Of a stretch of 64,000 nt of DNA, positions 1-8,764 are shown one piece after another. This DNA is from Candidatus Bathyarchaeota archaeon. Lineage in GTDB: Archaea > Thermoproteota > Bathyarchaeia > TCS64. Every line of letters begins with the position of its first letter. Positions within the stretch are counted from its first letter, which is position 1. The position numbers and the translations under genes are program-made. The DNA is taken from contig JAOZHP010000086.1 in assembly GCA_026014815.1 (NCBI GenBank), forward strand, positions 1 to 64,000, given 5' to 3'. Under the pieces are notes generated by a model. That model ran no database searches and had not been told where the DNA came from. It worked only from the letters and a program-made list of their open reading frames with translations.

Positions 1-2
1 TA

Positions 3-332
3 ATAAATAAAGTCGATGAATTGATAAAATGGACGAAACTCCTAGCGAAACCTAGAATCATTGACTTGGTGAGGAACAATCTCAACTCAGACCTCGAACT
101 TTTGATATACGAATTGTCTGATGGTTTAAGAAGCACCCGAAAAATATCAGATTTGCTTTCAAAACAAACCAGTCACATGACTATTTCAAATTACTGGCGA
201 AAATGGAATAAAATTGGAATTGTAGAACCATCTCCCAAGTATGCAGGAAGATTCGTGCATATTTTCACACTTGATGAATTAGGTATATCAGTCCCTCCAT
301 TAATAGATAAAATCCTCAGGGATGAAAAATAA
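3..332 (+). CDS. HTH domain protein, 5'-partial at the window edge
   Basis: The reading frame is open to the left edge, so the true start is probably just outside the window. A TTG at 21 is the first possible start inside it. The product is a small helix-turn-helix protein. The segment around L-S-D-G-L-R-S-T-R-K-I-S aligns with L-S-D-G-Q-K-T-S-R-E-I-A in the next gene, and both continue into a recognition-helix-like N-Y-W/N-W-W stretch. Its stop overlaps the next ATG (TAATG), so the two are translationally coupled paralogues. The role is inferred as DNA binding; the family is not identified. Confidence 0.65.
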   Translation: MNKVDELIKWTKLLAKPRIIDLVRNNLNSDLELLIYELSDGLRSTRKISDLLSKQTSHMTISNYWRKWNKIGIVEPSPKYAGRFVHIFTLDELGISVPPLIDKILRDEK

Positions 333-718
333 TGAGCAATGAAGAGGAGATAATTGAAGTACTTAGAGAAATATTAAAATGGATTCGGTTTTCCGGACTT
401 GAGAATGTACGAAATGAATTAAGAAGAGTTTTAGACACTGATAAAAAAAGATTGGTATATTCTTTAAGTGATGGACAAAAAACTTCTCGTGAAATTGCGA
501 AAGTTAGCGGGGTTAGTGATTTTACAGTGAGAAATTGGTGGTCTGAATGGTTCACAAATTGTATTGTTGATCCAAAAAGAGTTAGAGGTGGAACTAGATA
601 TGTAAAATCATTCAATCTCGAAAAATTTGGATTAATTTTACCTGAAATGGAACAGGCGCGCGCTGCAAATCAACAAAAAGAACCATCAAAGGCTCTGGAG
701 GAGCAGCATGATGAGTGA
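332..718 (+). CDS. HTH domain protein, second of three tandem paralogues
   Basis: This 128-residue protein has an N-terminal helical region (1-40), a helix-turn-helix around residues 45-80 (D-G-Q-K-T-S-R-E-I-A-K-V-S-G-V-S-D-F-T-V-R-N-W-W), a wing-like basic stretch (K-R-V-R-G-G-T-R-Y) and an acidic, Gln-rich tail. It resembles the upstream gene over nearly its full length. It overlaps the next gene by 11 bp, so the three HTH genes form one tight operon. The function is inferred as transcriptional or defence-associated regulation. Confidence 0.7.
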   Translation: MSNEEEIIEVLREILKWIRFSGLENVRNELRRVLDTDKKRLVYSLSDGQKTSREIAKVSGVSDFTVRNWWSEWFTNCIVDPKRVRGGTRYVKSFNLEKFGLILPEMEQARAANQQKEPSKALEEQHDE

Positions 719-1034
719 TGTTGAAGATAGATTATTTGAACTAAGAGCGATAAAAAGAACATTAAATATAGCGCATTCAGAGAAGATTGATGATTATCTG
801 AATGAAGTTATCACTAGCGAAAATCGCAGAAAGATGTGGATTGCGATTAATGGTGAACGTATGCCTAATGATATCGCCGAAGAGGTTGGCGTAAGTGCAA
901 TGGCGGTTTCTCTATTCTTAAAATCTGTAACTGATGCAAATTTAGTAGAATATGTCAAAGGAAAACCTCCAATGAAAATAATCGATCATGTACCCTCGAA
1001 ATGGTTGATAACAACTGATGAAAAGGAAGTATAG
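708..1034 (+). CDS. HTH domain protein, third in the tandem
   Basis: This 108-residue helix-turn-helix protein is related to the two upstream genes but more divergent. Its HTH is around residues 45-75 (N-G-E-R-M-P-N-D-I-A-E-E-V-G-V-S-A-M-A-V). It ends with TAG at 1032-1034. The following HEPN-type coding frame continues in the same reading frame with no stop, so the TAG is the only separation between the two products. Confidence 0.65.
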   Translation: MMSDVEDRLFELRAIKRTLNIAHSEKIDDYLNEVITSENRRKMWIAINGERMPNDIAEEVGVSAMAVSLFLKSVTDANLVEYVKGKPPMKIIDHVPSKWLITTDEKEV

Positions 1035-1037
1035 TGC

Positions 1038-1823
1038 CTGTCACGGATAAAATATGGTTTATTTCGATCAATTGCTGAACAATTAGAACGGCATCCACAA
1101 ACAATTAGGAGAAAAGTAATAGAAAAGCGTGAAAGTCTCGCAAATCTTTATCCGATAACGGTATGCGCATACGCTTACGCACATGAGCAGGGGCTTGACT
1201 TTTCAGCAGAAATGTCTGATGAGGAGCTTCAGCAAGTGAAGGAAATTCTAGGAACTGGGTTAAAACTCGTTATCTCAGATCGTTCTGCACAACAACCAAG
1301 AAAAGAATCCTTGACTAATACTCATAGAAAAGAGCCAATAAGTCTTAAAACTCTTCTAAATATTAAAAAGAATGAAAACAAAGAGGAACTGGCCATTATT
1401 CTGTACGACCATTTAATTGATCACCCTCGGATTCGAAGGGTTAGTCGTTCTCATTGGAATAATAAGCAATATCGAAGTGCCGTTCTTGATGCCCAAATTG
1501 AACTTGAGAACATGGTTAAGGAGAGCGCAGGCTATCCTAAAGACAACCGAGGAAACGAATTAAGCGGAGCAAGTCTGATGCACAAAGTCTTTGATGTAAA
1601 AAATCCCATCTTAAAATGGAGTGATCTTAACACAAGAGTCCTTCAAGACGAACTTGATGGATATAAACTCATATTTGCTGGTTCTGTATTAGGCATAAGA
1701 AATCCTAAAGCTCATTTAGTTTCCAAACAGACCCCATGGAAGGCGCTACAAATACTGGTGTTTACTTGCCTCTTGGCCGAGATTATTGATAGATGTGAAT
1801 TCTGTGAGGTTGAAGAACAATAA
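1038..1823 (+). CDS. HEPN-like TIGR02391-type protein (probable RNase/abortive-infection type), start uncertain
   Basis: The C-terminal half resembles the TIGR02391 family, with a helical core and the motif R-N-P-K-A-H. This is an Rx4H signature as in HEPN ribonucleases, and lies at residues 163-168 counted from the ATG at 1212. Coding clearly extends upstream of 1212. The frame back to 1035 reads as an HTH-like region (F-R-S-I-A-E-Q-L-E-R-H-P-Q-T-I-R-R-K), but it has no ATG, GTG or TTG. A CTG at 1038 lies 7 nt after a GGAAG stretch and is my tentative start. Alternatives are read-through of the TAG at 1032 or a frameshift from the GTG at 1034. Toxin or defence activity is inferred from the family. 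Confidence 0.6.
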   Translation: MSRIKYGLFRSIAEQLERHPQTIRRKVIEKRESLANLYPITVCAYAYAHEQGLDFSAEMSDEELQQVKEILGTGLKLVISDRSAQQPRKESLTNTHRKEPISLKTLLNIKKNENKEELAIILYDHLIDHPRIRRVSRSHWNNKQYRSAVLDAQIELENMVKESAGYPKDNRGNELSGASLMHKVFDVKNPILKWSDLNTRVLQDELDGYKLIFAGSVLGIRNPKAHLVSKQTPWKALQILVFTCLLAEIIDRCEFCEVEEQ

Positions 1824-1837
1824 GAACAGGGAATATC

Positions 1838-2266
1838 ATTGGTCGAGTCTCAAAACTAAGCTATATTGATTGTATTCACATCGGTTTTACAGAAGTTGGT
1901 GAATTTTATTTAAATGAAACTGAGCTAGATTTTAACCTATATTCGGTCTCAAAGGAAAATGGATGTTATTTATTCTCCATTGATAACAAAGTACACTATA
2001 TCGGAATAACTAGCAATCGCATTAGACATCGAATGAGACAATACAGAAAACCTGGACCAAGACAGAAAACCAATCAATATGTTAATAAACAAATGATGAA
2101 GGTATTACCTGAATGTAAAAAAGTCTCAATTTACTTTCTCCAAGATAAGAAAATCAACGATTTTACTATTAAGTTAGTCGAAAAAGATTTAGTAGTAAAA
2201 TGCGACAGTAAGCTACTAGAAAGATTCTTGATAAATGGTTTATATCCCAAATGGAATAGGACATAA
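1838..2266 (+). CDS. GIY-YIG-like nuclease domain protein, no canonical start
   Basis: From 1814 to the stop at 2266 the frame is open and contains G-C-Y-L-F-S and, ten residues on, H-Y-I-G-I-T-S-N-R-I-R-H-R, matching the two-strand core of GIY-YIG nucleases with the following basic helix. Starting at the first ATG (2033) would discard the core motif. No ATG, GTG or TTG exists upstream in frame. An ATT at 1838 lies 7 nt after AGGGA and is my tentative start, and a frameshifted or decayed gene is equally possible. It sits immediately after the HEPN gene, so the pair may be one nuclease-type defence unit. Confidence 0.45.
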   Translation: MGRVSKLSYIDCIHIGFTEVGEFYLNETELDFNLYSVSKENGCYLFSIDNKVHYIGITSNRIRHRMRQYRKPGPRQKTNQYVNKQMMKVLPECKKVSIYFLQDKKINDFTIKLVEKDLVVKCDSKLLERFLINGLYPKWNRT

Positions 2267-2354
2267 CATTACTAAAAAATCACATGGATTTCTTATTCAG
2301 CTTTAAAAACTAAAATTCGAGTTAATTCAAACGAAAAATAATAACATTATTCCT

Positions 2355-2390
2355 ACCAATGTCGGTGGTTCAAATCTACCCCTCGCTACC
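2355..2390 (+). repeat. tRNA-Met-like 3' fragment (copy A)
   Basis: The sequence contains a variable-loop-like stretch, then GGTGG-TTCAAAT-CTACC (T-arm) and CCTCGCTACC (3' acceptor strand). No D-arm or 5' acceptor strand precedes it. It matches the other fragments in this window and ends the HTH/HEPN/GIY-YIG block, as an attachment-site remnant would. Confidence 0.6.
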
Positions 2391-2522
2391 TACGGCTATG
2401 ATTAACTAACTACTCGCGCGCATGGTTTGGTTACTTATCTTGATAAACACGCGTATAACTTATTTATTATTGGCAGTAAAGATTAAACATAATTAAACAT
2501 TTTACTCAAACACAGGAAAGAG

Positions 2523-4475
2523 TTGAAAAGCATGAATTCCGATATTCGCATCGACTTCTTGAACCTTGTAGAACCTCCGGACGAAAGTATCTCGTATCCT
2601 TCAGGGATGTTATATCTCAGCGCATGCCTCAAGAACCAGAACTACACAAATATCGGTTTCTCAGAACATGTCTGCATTCTAAGAAAACTAACGGAAATAG
2701 AAAACAAACCACCCAATATATGGTCATTTCCCAAACAATATTTCGAACAGAAAAGTGAAGAGAATCATGAAAAACTGTTAGAATATCTCGATGAAAGAAA
2801 GCCCCATCTACTCTTTCTTGGTCCCATCACAACGTATCATCTGGTCGAACTGGTTTATTTGATAGAAAAAATTCGAGAACGTTACGAAGAAACATTCTTT
2901 ATCGCTGGTGGACCTCACTTCGGTAAAAATATTTCATTAGATAGGGAACTATTGGATGTCTGCCAGAAACTTGACGGGGTAGTAGTAGGAGAAGCAGAGG
3001 AAACCATTGTCGAAATTGCTGATCTTTACACTTTAAAATTCGTTGGAGACGAAGTTACATCTTCCTGGATGGATTTTCTCAACGAACTGGGGGATATACC
3101 CGGTGTTCTCACAAGGTCTAATGATTTTATAGAACGAGACCCCCCCAACCTCGAAGACTCACCTCTGCCAGATTTTGATCTGCTTGATGAGTACTGGAAT
3201 AGCGAACATGTCACTACACAATATAATTACACGCTCTCAGATAGGAGAGATCCTGTAATCTATACCGATCGAGGCTACTTTCAAGGGGATGCTGATTGGG
3301 GATACATCGAAGATGATATTCGTCGCTTTACATCATGGAGGAGTTATCTAACCCATCTCCCTCATGGTATCCTTGTAGGAAGCCGTGGTTGTCCCTTCAA
3401 ATGCAGTTTCTGCAGCAGTTCCGGAGATCGACGACTCCATCCAGCTCGTTATATTTTCGAAATAATATCCATCATGAATCAGAGATATAAAATCGAGACG
3501 TTCGCCTTCTTTGAATCTCTCTTCACAACCGCATCACCCAACGAGCAAAAAAGAGTACTAGAATTATGCGATCTGTTGATTAAGTCAGACCTTAACATTG
3601 AGTACCTTATCGAAATCCGGGCTGATGTAATATCAGACCTCCCCGATAATGTATTAACCTCGATGATTCAATCTGGTTGTGTTGAATATAATCTTGGATT
3701 AGAGAAGGGCACCGACAGGGCCCTGGAGAAAGTTAGGAAAGACATTGGAATATGTCATCATTTCAAGGCAGTGAAAAAACTCCGTAGAATCGCGAAAAAA
3801 GTGGGAAGAGAGATTATTGTCAATGGGACATTTATTTTCGGTGGTCCAAGGGAGACAAAAGGAGACATCAGGGACTCTCTCTTTCATAGCTGGCGTTTGC
3901 ATCTCGATGGGGTTACATGTTATATCATGAATATTTTTCCGGACACTAAGATTTACTGTGATGCTCTCAGCGAAGGAGTAATAGAACCCGGATTGAGCCC
4001 GTATTTAGATGTAAACTGGTTTCCACGATTTGTATCCGAGGATTTACCGCTACAGTATTTGAGGAAAATTATTAATTTGAATAACGATGCCAGATTGATG
4101 CTCCGTGAATTCAGGAACGGAATTAGAGAGTTAGAATTAGAGTATATTCCACGAGAGGAGCGAATTTTATCAAATGTGTCATATGAAATGACAGGGGATT
4201 TGAATCAGTCTTTCTGCAACTTCATTGATGTTGCATTGGATTTTGCTTCGCGATCTGATGATCTGTTGTATGTGAACGGGGAGATAAATCCAGCTTTGCA
4301 GGGAGATGTTCAGAATGTTGAAAATGAAATTCATCTTGTAGAGAAAAAATTAATGGAAAGATATCCGGATTATGATCCACGCGTTGGTGATTACCAGCTT
4401 GGTTCAATTTCGGATTTATTATGGCGTTTTATTAGAGAATTAAGCAAGGTCTTAGACAATGATCATTTTTCATAA
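2523..4475 (+). CDS. B12-binding-type radical SAM protein
   Basis: This is a 650-residue radical SAM enzyme. An N-terminal Rossmann-like domain (about 1-190) has the I-A-G-G-P-H-F-G and V-V-G-E-A-E-E-T signatures seen in cobalamin-binding radical SAM proteins, but I see no DxHxxG cobalamin motif. The [4Fe-4S] cluster motif is Cys290-x3-Cys294-x2-Cys297. The TIM-barrel region continues to about residue 500 with G-G-P-R-E-T near 438, and the C-terminal region is unassigned. Substrate and product cannot be read from the sequence. The start may be TTG 2523 or ATG 2532. It stands alone, with no pathway neighbours. Confidence 0.85.
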   Translation: MKSMNSDIRIDFLNLVEPPDESISYPSGMLYLSACLKNQNYTNIGFSEHVCILRKLTEIENKPPNIWSFPKQYFEQKSEENHEKLLEYLDERKPHLLFLGPITTYHLVELVYLIEKIRERYEETFFIAGGPHFGKNISLDRELLDVCQKLDGVVVGEAEETIVEIADLYTLKFVGDEVTSSWMDFLNELGDIPGVLTRSNDFIERDPPNLEDSPLPDFDLLDEYWNSEHVTTQYNYTLSDRRDPVIYTDRGYFQGDADWGYIEDDIRRFTSWRSYLTHLPHGILVGSRGCPFKCSFCSSSGDRRLHPARYIFEIISIMNQRYKIETFAFFESLFTTASPNEQKRVLELCDLLIKSDLNIEYLIEIRADVISDLPDNVLTSMIQSGCVEYNLGLEKGTDRALEKVRKDIGICHHFKAVKKLRRIAKKVGREIIVNGTFIFGGPRETKGDIRDSLFHSWRLHLDGVTCYIMNIFPDTKIYCDALSEGVIEPGLSPYLDVNWFPRFVSEDLPLQYLRKIINLNNDARLMLREFRNGIRELELEYIPREERILSNVSYEMTGDLNQSFCNFIDVALDFASRSDDLLYVNGEINPALQGDVQNVENEIHLVEKKLMERYPDYDPRVGDYQLGSISDLLWRFIRELSKVLDNDHFS

Positions 4476-4531
4476 TTTCACGTCTAATCATCAATAAATA
4501 TTAGTCATGCATCACGTTTTCGTATGTATTT

Positions 4532-4876
4532 TTGATAATATTCGGTCGCGTAGGCGGAAGCGGTTCAGGGCGCTGGTGGGGGAGTACTGAGGGGCTTGTG
4601 GACGATGGGCTGCTGCTGAGGATGGTGGGGTACAAGGAGGAGCTGAACAACAGGCTGATCCTATGGAGGATCGGGGCCGCGGTGCCCCTGGCGGGGCTCA
4701 CGGTGCAGGCCAACAACGTGCTCCACGGGTTGCAGAGGCCGGGGAGGGTGTCGGGGGAGGTGCTCCTCGGTCTGATCTGGGTGGCGTTCATGGTGGATTA
4801 CTCTAGGTTCGTCCGGAATAACAACGCGATCAGTATCTACAGAGAATACATCGACGTTAAAAGGAAAATGAATTAG
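4532..4876 (+). CDS. hypothetical membrane protein, possibly a fragment
   Basis: A GC-rich stretch begins abruptly near 4545 inside AT-rich DNA and codes for about 100 residues with two hydrophobic segments (around L-I-L-W-R-I-G-A-A-V-P-L-A-G and L-L-G-L-I-W-V-A-F-M-V). The first residues come from AT-rich sequence and may not be original. Because of this composition jump I suspect a 5'-truncated remnant of a longer membrane protein. The family is not recognised. Confidence 0.35.
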   Translation: MIIFGRVGGSGSGRWWGSTEGLVDDGLLLRMVGYKEELNNRLILWRIGAAVPLAGLTVQANNVLHGLQRPGRVSGEVLLGLIWVAFMVDYSRFVRNNNAISIYREYIDVKRKMN

Positions 4877-5140
4877 TGAATATTTATTGAGCGTGATTGG
4901 GAGATTAAATTTTACCCCCAAACCCAAACCCTCTCCCCAACTCACAGCCACCCAGCCACCGAATCTCTCCCTCATTCATCCATTCTCTCATACACACACA
5001 CTAATATTACACCCACAAAATTCGGTAGAAAGTAATTACCACGTGCGATTGCACAATTTTCCGAATGAAACGAATAAGTTAATAATATATAAAAATAAAA
5101 TAACACAGCTAATTCATCAAGTTTAAATGAGGATGAACAT

Positions 5141-6304
5141 ATGTCTGGCAGAAAAGTTTCACAGAAAATTGATTTAATAAAAAGTATTCTAATATCTAAA
5201 GCAACCGGTCGTGAAGCCAGCGATGATACGTACAAAAATCTTCGTGAAGAGCTTCTAACAGTCTCACAGATCCAAGATGAATTACCAGAGTTCCTTTTCC
5301 ATATAGATAATCTTACTGATTTTTGGAATTTTATTCAACCACAATCTCCCACCTATAAAGGTAGGCGTGATTATTTACATGATGCTTTTGAACCTGTTCT
5401 ATCTTTTCTTGAGTCAAACCCAATTCATACAGAAGAAGAAGTAGAACGACCTTCAATCTTCCTTGCTCATAGCTCTCAAGATAAATTCTTTGTAAGAAGG
5501 TTAGCTGAGGAATTAAGGCAAAATGGTGTAAATATCTGGATTGATGAAGCTGAAATTAAAGTGGGAGATTCTTTAACTGAAAAGATTGGTACCGCAATAA
5601 TAGATACAGATTATTTCGGTGTAATATTATCACATAACTCTGTTAATTCAGAATGGGTACAAAGAGAATTAGAAATTGCTATACAAAAAGAAATTGAAGA
5701 AGGACAGGTTGTTGTTTTACCAATTTTAATGGAACCTGTTGAAATACCGCCATTTTTACGTGACAAATTATATGCTGATTTTACTACGCCTGATAAATTT
5801 GAATCGAGTGTTAAGAAATTGTTAGATTCACTAGGAATTGAATCTATTGAAGTTACTAGAAAAGAAGAAAAACAAACCGAAGCAGTGTGGGTAAGTGAAC
5901 CAGAAGATCTCCTTATGGGTTTTGATGACATTCGGATAGTTGGTCTCGATGAGAGTAAAACCTACAATCCAGACCCTTCAAAATTATTATACAACGTAAA
6001 TCTGATTCTTTCGTCCGAGCCTTCGAGTGATTGGGTCGAAATATTTAATGCAGAACGTCGTTTTCCTCGTCACACTATGTGGAGACGAGCGTGGATTGAA
6101 GGTAAAAATATTGTTGTTCATTGTCCCCTGGATGAATTAGAAAAATATCATCTTAAGGACCTTACCCAAGATGTTGAAACCACAAATAAAAAATATCGCC
6201 AATATTTGGGTGAAAAGGCTCAACAAAAAGCCAAGACTGAATTAGAGGAAAGGAAAGAGCGTGACAGTTTAATGAAATTAAAAAGAAGACTAAATTTTGA
6301 ATAA
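5141..6304 (+). CDS. TIR-domain protein, putative NADase effector
   Basis: The 387-residue protein has three parts. The N-terminal helical region (1-100) contains Y-K-G-R-R-D-Y-L-H-D-A-F-E-P, a type of leader I associate with bacterial and archaeal TIR or abortive-infection proteins. A TIR domain occupies about 103-235, with F-L-A-H-S-S-Q-D and, in E171-W-V-Q-R-E176, the glutamate that matches the catalytic Glu of NAD-cleaving TIR domains. The C-terminal domain (about 245-387) ends in a charged coiled-coil-like helix and may be a sensor. The gene is AT-rich and alone. The immune role is inferred from the TIR family. Confidence 0.85.
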   Translation: MSGRKVSQKIDLIKSILISKATGREASDDTYKNLREELLTVSQIQDELPEFLFHIDNLTDFWNFIQPQSPTYKGRRDYLHDAFEPVLSFLESNPIHTEEEVERPSIFLAHSSQDKFFVRRLAEELRQNGVNIWIDEAEIKVGDSLTEKIGTAIIDTDYFGVILSHNSVNSEWVQRELEIAIQKEIEEGQVVVLPILMEPVEIPPFLRDKLYADFTTPDKFESSVKKLLDSLGIESIEVTRKEEKQTEAVWVSEPEDLLMGFDDIRIVGLDESKTYNPDPSKLLYNVNLILSSEPSSDWVEIFNAERRFPRHTMWRRAWIEGKNIVVHCPLDELEKYHLKDLTQDVETTNKKYRQYLGEKAQQKAKTELEERKERDSLMKLKRRLNFE

Positions 6305-6631
6305 TATTTTGGCTACATTATATGGAAAACGCCCGCCACACACTAATTTAGAATATTAATTATACTTGCGCGCGCTATACATTCTCGCATCCTCCCTCAT
6401 ACACACTCCCCTACTTACACCAACACAATTTCTCAAAATCTCTCTCACAATCCCTATTCATTGACACAATCGCACGTAATTGCATACGCGTTATTATGGT
6501 ATCATAGAAAATATATGCCGATTTGAACACAAAGAACTTTAGGATTTTTCATATTTTCAACATTCTTTATTTTGAAAGGGAGTAATTGCTCGCGCGAACT
6601 TGAGCAGAGCATGTCTGCTAGCGGGATGGAT
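6305..6631 (+). other. intergenic region without a recognisable gene
   Basis: This AT-rich stretch lies between the TIR gene and the FAH remnant. It has a GCGCGC cluster near 6366 and CT-rich runs. I see no coding or RNA signature. Confidence 0.4.
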
Positions 6632-6907
6632 TCAGTTGTCTCTAGGGCGGTTTTTCTTCACGCCCTCGGGGTTGGTGAAGTCGACCCCCATATAGACGCC
6701 CCGCTCCCAGACCCACTTCAGGGGGTCCGAGACATTGAGGGTCATGCGGCCTATCATCTCTATCTCCATCTCCACCACCTCGCCGTCCTGAAGGATCCCC
6801 GGCCCCTCGTGGTTGGTACAGCAGGTGACGACGTCCCCCGTGTTGAGGGTCAGGACCGAGTCTATGGACGCCACGGGGGTGACGTCGTCGCTCAGACTCT
6901 CCGTAAT
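6632..6907 (-). pseudogene. fumarylacetoacetate hydrolase (FAH) family, C-terminal remnant
   Basis: The minus strand encodes a GC-rich piece ending an FAH-fold enzyme: T-L-N-T-G-D-V-V-T-C-C-T-N-H-E-G-P-G-I-L-Q-D-G-E-V-V-E, then M-E-I-E-M-I-G-R-M-T, equivalent to the family's 'L-x-x-G-D-V-I-x-T-G-T-P-x-G-V' and 'D-G-D-V-V-E-V-E-I-E-G-I-G' region. The frame is open upstream only to about 6907, where it runs into the tRNA-Met-like fragment. The catalytic N-terminal two thirds are missing. It looks like a gene cut by an integration or deletion at that site. Confidence 0.65.
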
Positions 6908-6913
6908 GCTTCC

Positions 6914-6970
6914 GAGGCTTATAACCCCAAGGTCGGTAGTTCAAATCTACCCCCCCCCCCCCCGCTATCA
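6914..6970 (+). repeat. tRNA-Met-like 3' fragment (copy B) with expanded C-tract
   Basis: The piece reads as an anticodon-loop remnant (GGCTTATAACCCC), AAGGTC, T-arm GGTAG-TTCAAAT-CTACC, then a run of 14 C before GCTATCA. The other copies have about six C here, so the tract has expanded. It abuts the truncated FAH gene. Confidence 0.65.
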
Positions 6971-7076
6971 TACTACTAGCGCCCACTTCTGAGAATATCG
7001 TCAAGACCTTATAGTCTGAGGAATCTAAAACCCAATACACAGAAGACTCCCGTTAAGGAAAAGAATGATCAACCCG

Positions 7077-8657
7077 TCAACTGTCTCCAACCATGTTTAC
7101 TGAATCCTGTGCATGTTTCAGGTTTTTCATGCGTAGGGCCGATGGTGCCAAGGCGATTCCTCCAAGTGCGGTGCACCTGAGTTCTCTGGGAAGCATTTTA
7201 CCCACTGACATCACCGCATCAATCGTCTCATCCAGGGGAACAGGGTTAATGTATCCACCCATAATCAAATCCGCGCAAACGAAAGCCGATGAAGCTGCAA
7301 CCGCGTTTCGAGTATGACAGGGGATCTCCACGATACCTTGAACTAGATCACAGACGGACCCCATCGTATTCTGGAACGAGATTGCCGCTGCTTCACATGC
7401 TTCTTTTGCTGAACCCCCAGCCACCTCCACGACAGCTGCTGCGCCCATGGCTCCGGCGGCACCAATTTCGACCTGGCACCCTGCGACCTCAGCGGCAAAC
7501 GTTCCCTTTGTAGCTAAAATCAAACCCACAGCCGAAGCAGCAAACATGGCAAGAGCTATTTCTTCTTTACCTAGCCCTTTTTCCTCAAATAGGGTTATGA
7601 ATACCCCGGGTAGGGTACCAGCAGCCCCACCTGTAGGAGCAGCACAGACCACACCCATGCTGCTGTTAACGTGCATAACGGCCAAGGCTCTAACTGCAGC
7701 CCTCGTGTGAATGCCACCAGTGTACAGTTTGCCTTCTTTTTCAGCCTTCATTATCTTTCCCGCTGTAGGGGTTAAAAGCTGCATGCCTTCCTGTAATTTT
7801 AACCCATTCTCGACTCCAGACTTCATCAGAAGGTACCTCCTATACATCTCGTCCAATGCATCCTTTTCTGAGATACCTAACAGCGTAGATTCATAGGTCA
7901 GGGATACCCTGCCCAATGAAAGATTACGTTCCATTGCCGATGACACCATGTCTTGGGCGCTCGAAAAAAGCGCCTCGCCTATTGGAGTGTAGAAAAATGG
8001 GTTTATGCGCCAAACCCTACAGACACCATCGATATCACTAAGCCTTTTCAAAGTATTTTCGCCCGGAGACTTGCTCATCTTTTGAGTTATCAGGGAACGA
8101 GTTCCCCTACTCCTTTCACTTACGGAAATGATGCCCTCGCATCTGCCAAGCTCAGATTTAATGATATCTGATTTCCTCGTGTCAAAATCGATAATAATCT
8201 CGTATGAATCCCCCGTGATGTTGACAGGCCACTTGTTAAGTTCATCAACTTGGACAGCCCCCCCACCAATTGATTTTGCTAGAACATCTATTTCGAAGCC
8301 ATCCTTTGATACGCCGGTGATGGAAATTGTGTTGGGGTGAACTTTTTGTTCAAACTCTTTGACTTTAAACTGGATATCTATTCCAGTATTTTCCGCGTTT
8401 CTCAGAGCGTCAGTAAAACCGTCAGAGATTATTTCCTTGCCCATTATCCCAGTGGCAAACCCTAAATCACTACCTTGCTGGTGATACACCTCAGCATAGG
8501 ACCCATTTTTTGCAAAGCTGATTATTACCTGTTTAGGGGCTTCATCTAACAGGTCTCGAATTAATTTTCCTAGATGATAAGAAGCGGCAGTGTGAGAACT
8601 TGATGGGCCTCTCATGATTGGGCCAATAACTTCATTAAAAATACTCACCTTTTTCAT
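7077..8657 (-). CDS. sdaA: L-serine dehydratase, iron-sulfur type, single chain
   Basis: The 526-residue enzyme deaminates L-serine to pyruvate. The N-terminal beta-type domain starts with G-P-S-S-S-H-T-A-A (near residue 17), and the C-terminal catalytic domain contains A-A-P-T-G-G-A-A-G-T-L-P-G. Cys394, Cys436 and Cys447 have spacings of 42 and 11, the same as the three cluster cysteines of the Legionella enzyme (343, 385, 396 in my memory of that structure), which supports a [4Fe-4S] cluster. The tail ends without the terminal cysteine that plugs the active site in that enzyme. It is flanked on both sides by tRNA-Met fragments, so it is probably island cargo. Confidence 0.92.
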   Translation of the reverse strand: MKKVSIFNEVIGPIMRGPSSSHTAASYHLGKLIRDLLDEAPKQVIISFAKNGSYAEVYHQQGSDLGFATGIMGKEIISDGFTDALRNAENTGIDIQFKVKEFEQKVHPNTISITGVSKDGFEIDVLAKSIGGGAVQVDELNKWPVNITGDSYEIIIDFDTRKSDIIKSELGRCEGIISVSERSRGTRSLITQKMSKSPGENTLKRLSDIDGVCRVWRINPFFYTPIGEALFSSAQDMVSSAMERNLSLGRVSLTYESTLLGISEKDALDEMYRRYLLMKSGVENGLKLQEGMQLLTPTAGKIMKAEKEGKLYTGGIHTRAAVRALAVMHVNSSMGVVCAAPTGGAAGTLPGVFITLFEEKGLGKEEIALAMFAASAVGLILATKGTFAAEVAGCQVEIGAAGAMGAAAVVEVAGGSAKEACEAAAISFQNTMGSVCDLVQGIVEIPCHTRNAVAASSAFVCADLIMGGYINPVPLDETIDAVMSVGKMLPRELRCTALGGIALAPSALRMKNLKHAQDSVNMVGDS

Positions 8658-8764
8658 TGTTCAACCCATATTGTATCTTAATATAATTATATAACAGATG
8701 ACACGCGCCCATATGGAGCGAAAACCCGTAATTACCGCCCACTTTTACCAAAGACTTGTAACCA

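Noticed and set aside
4887-5126. Small CDS after the membrane-protein remnant
   Set aside because: Low-complexity Pro/Thr/His composition from C-rich repeats; no coding pattern.
6572-6979. + strand CDS over the FAH remnant
   Set aside because: It is the antisense shadow of the FAH coding frame and tRNA fragment.
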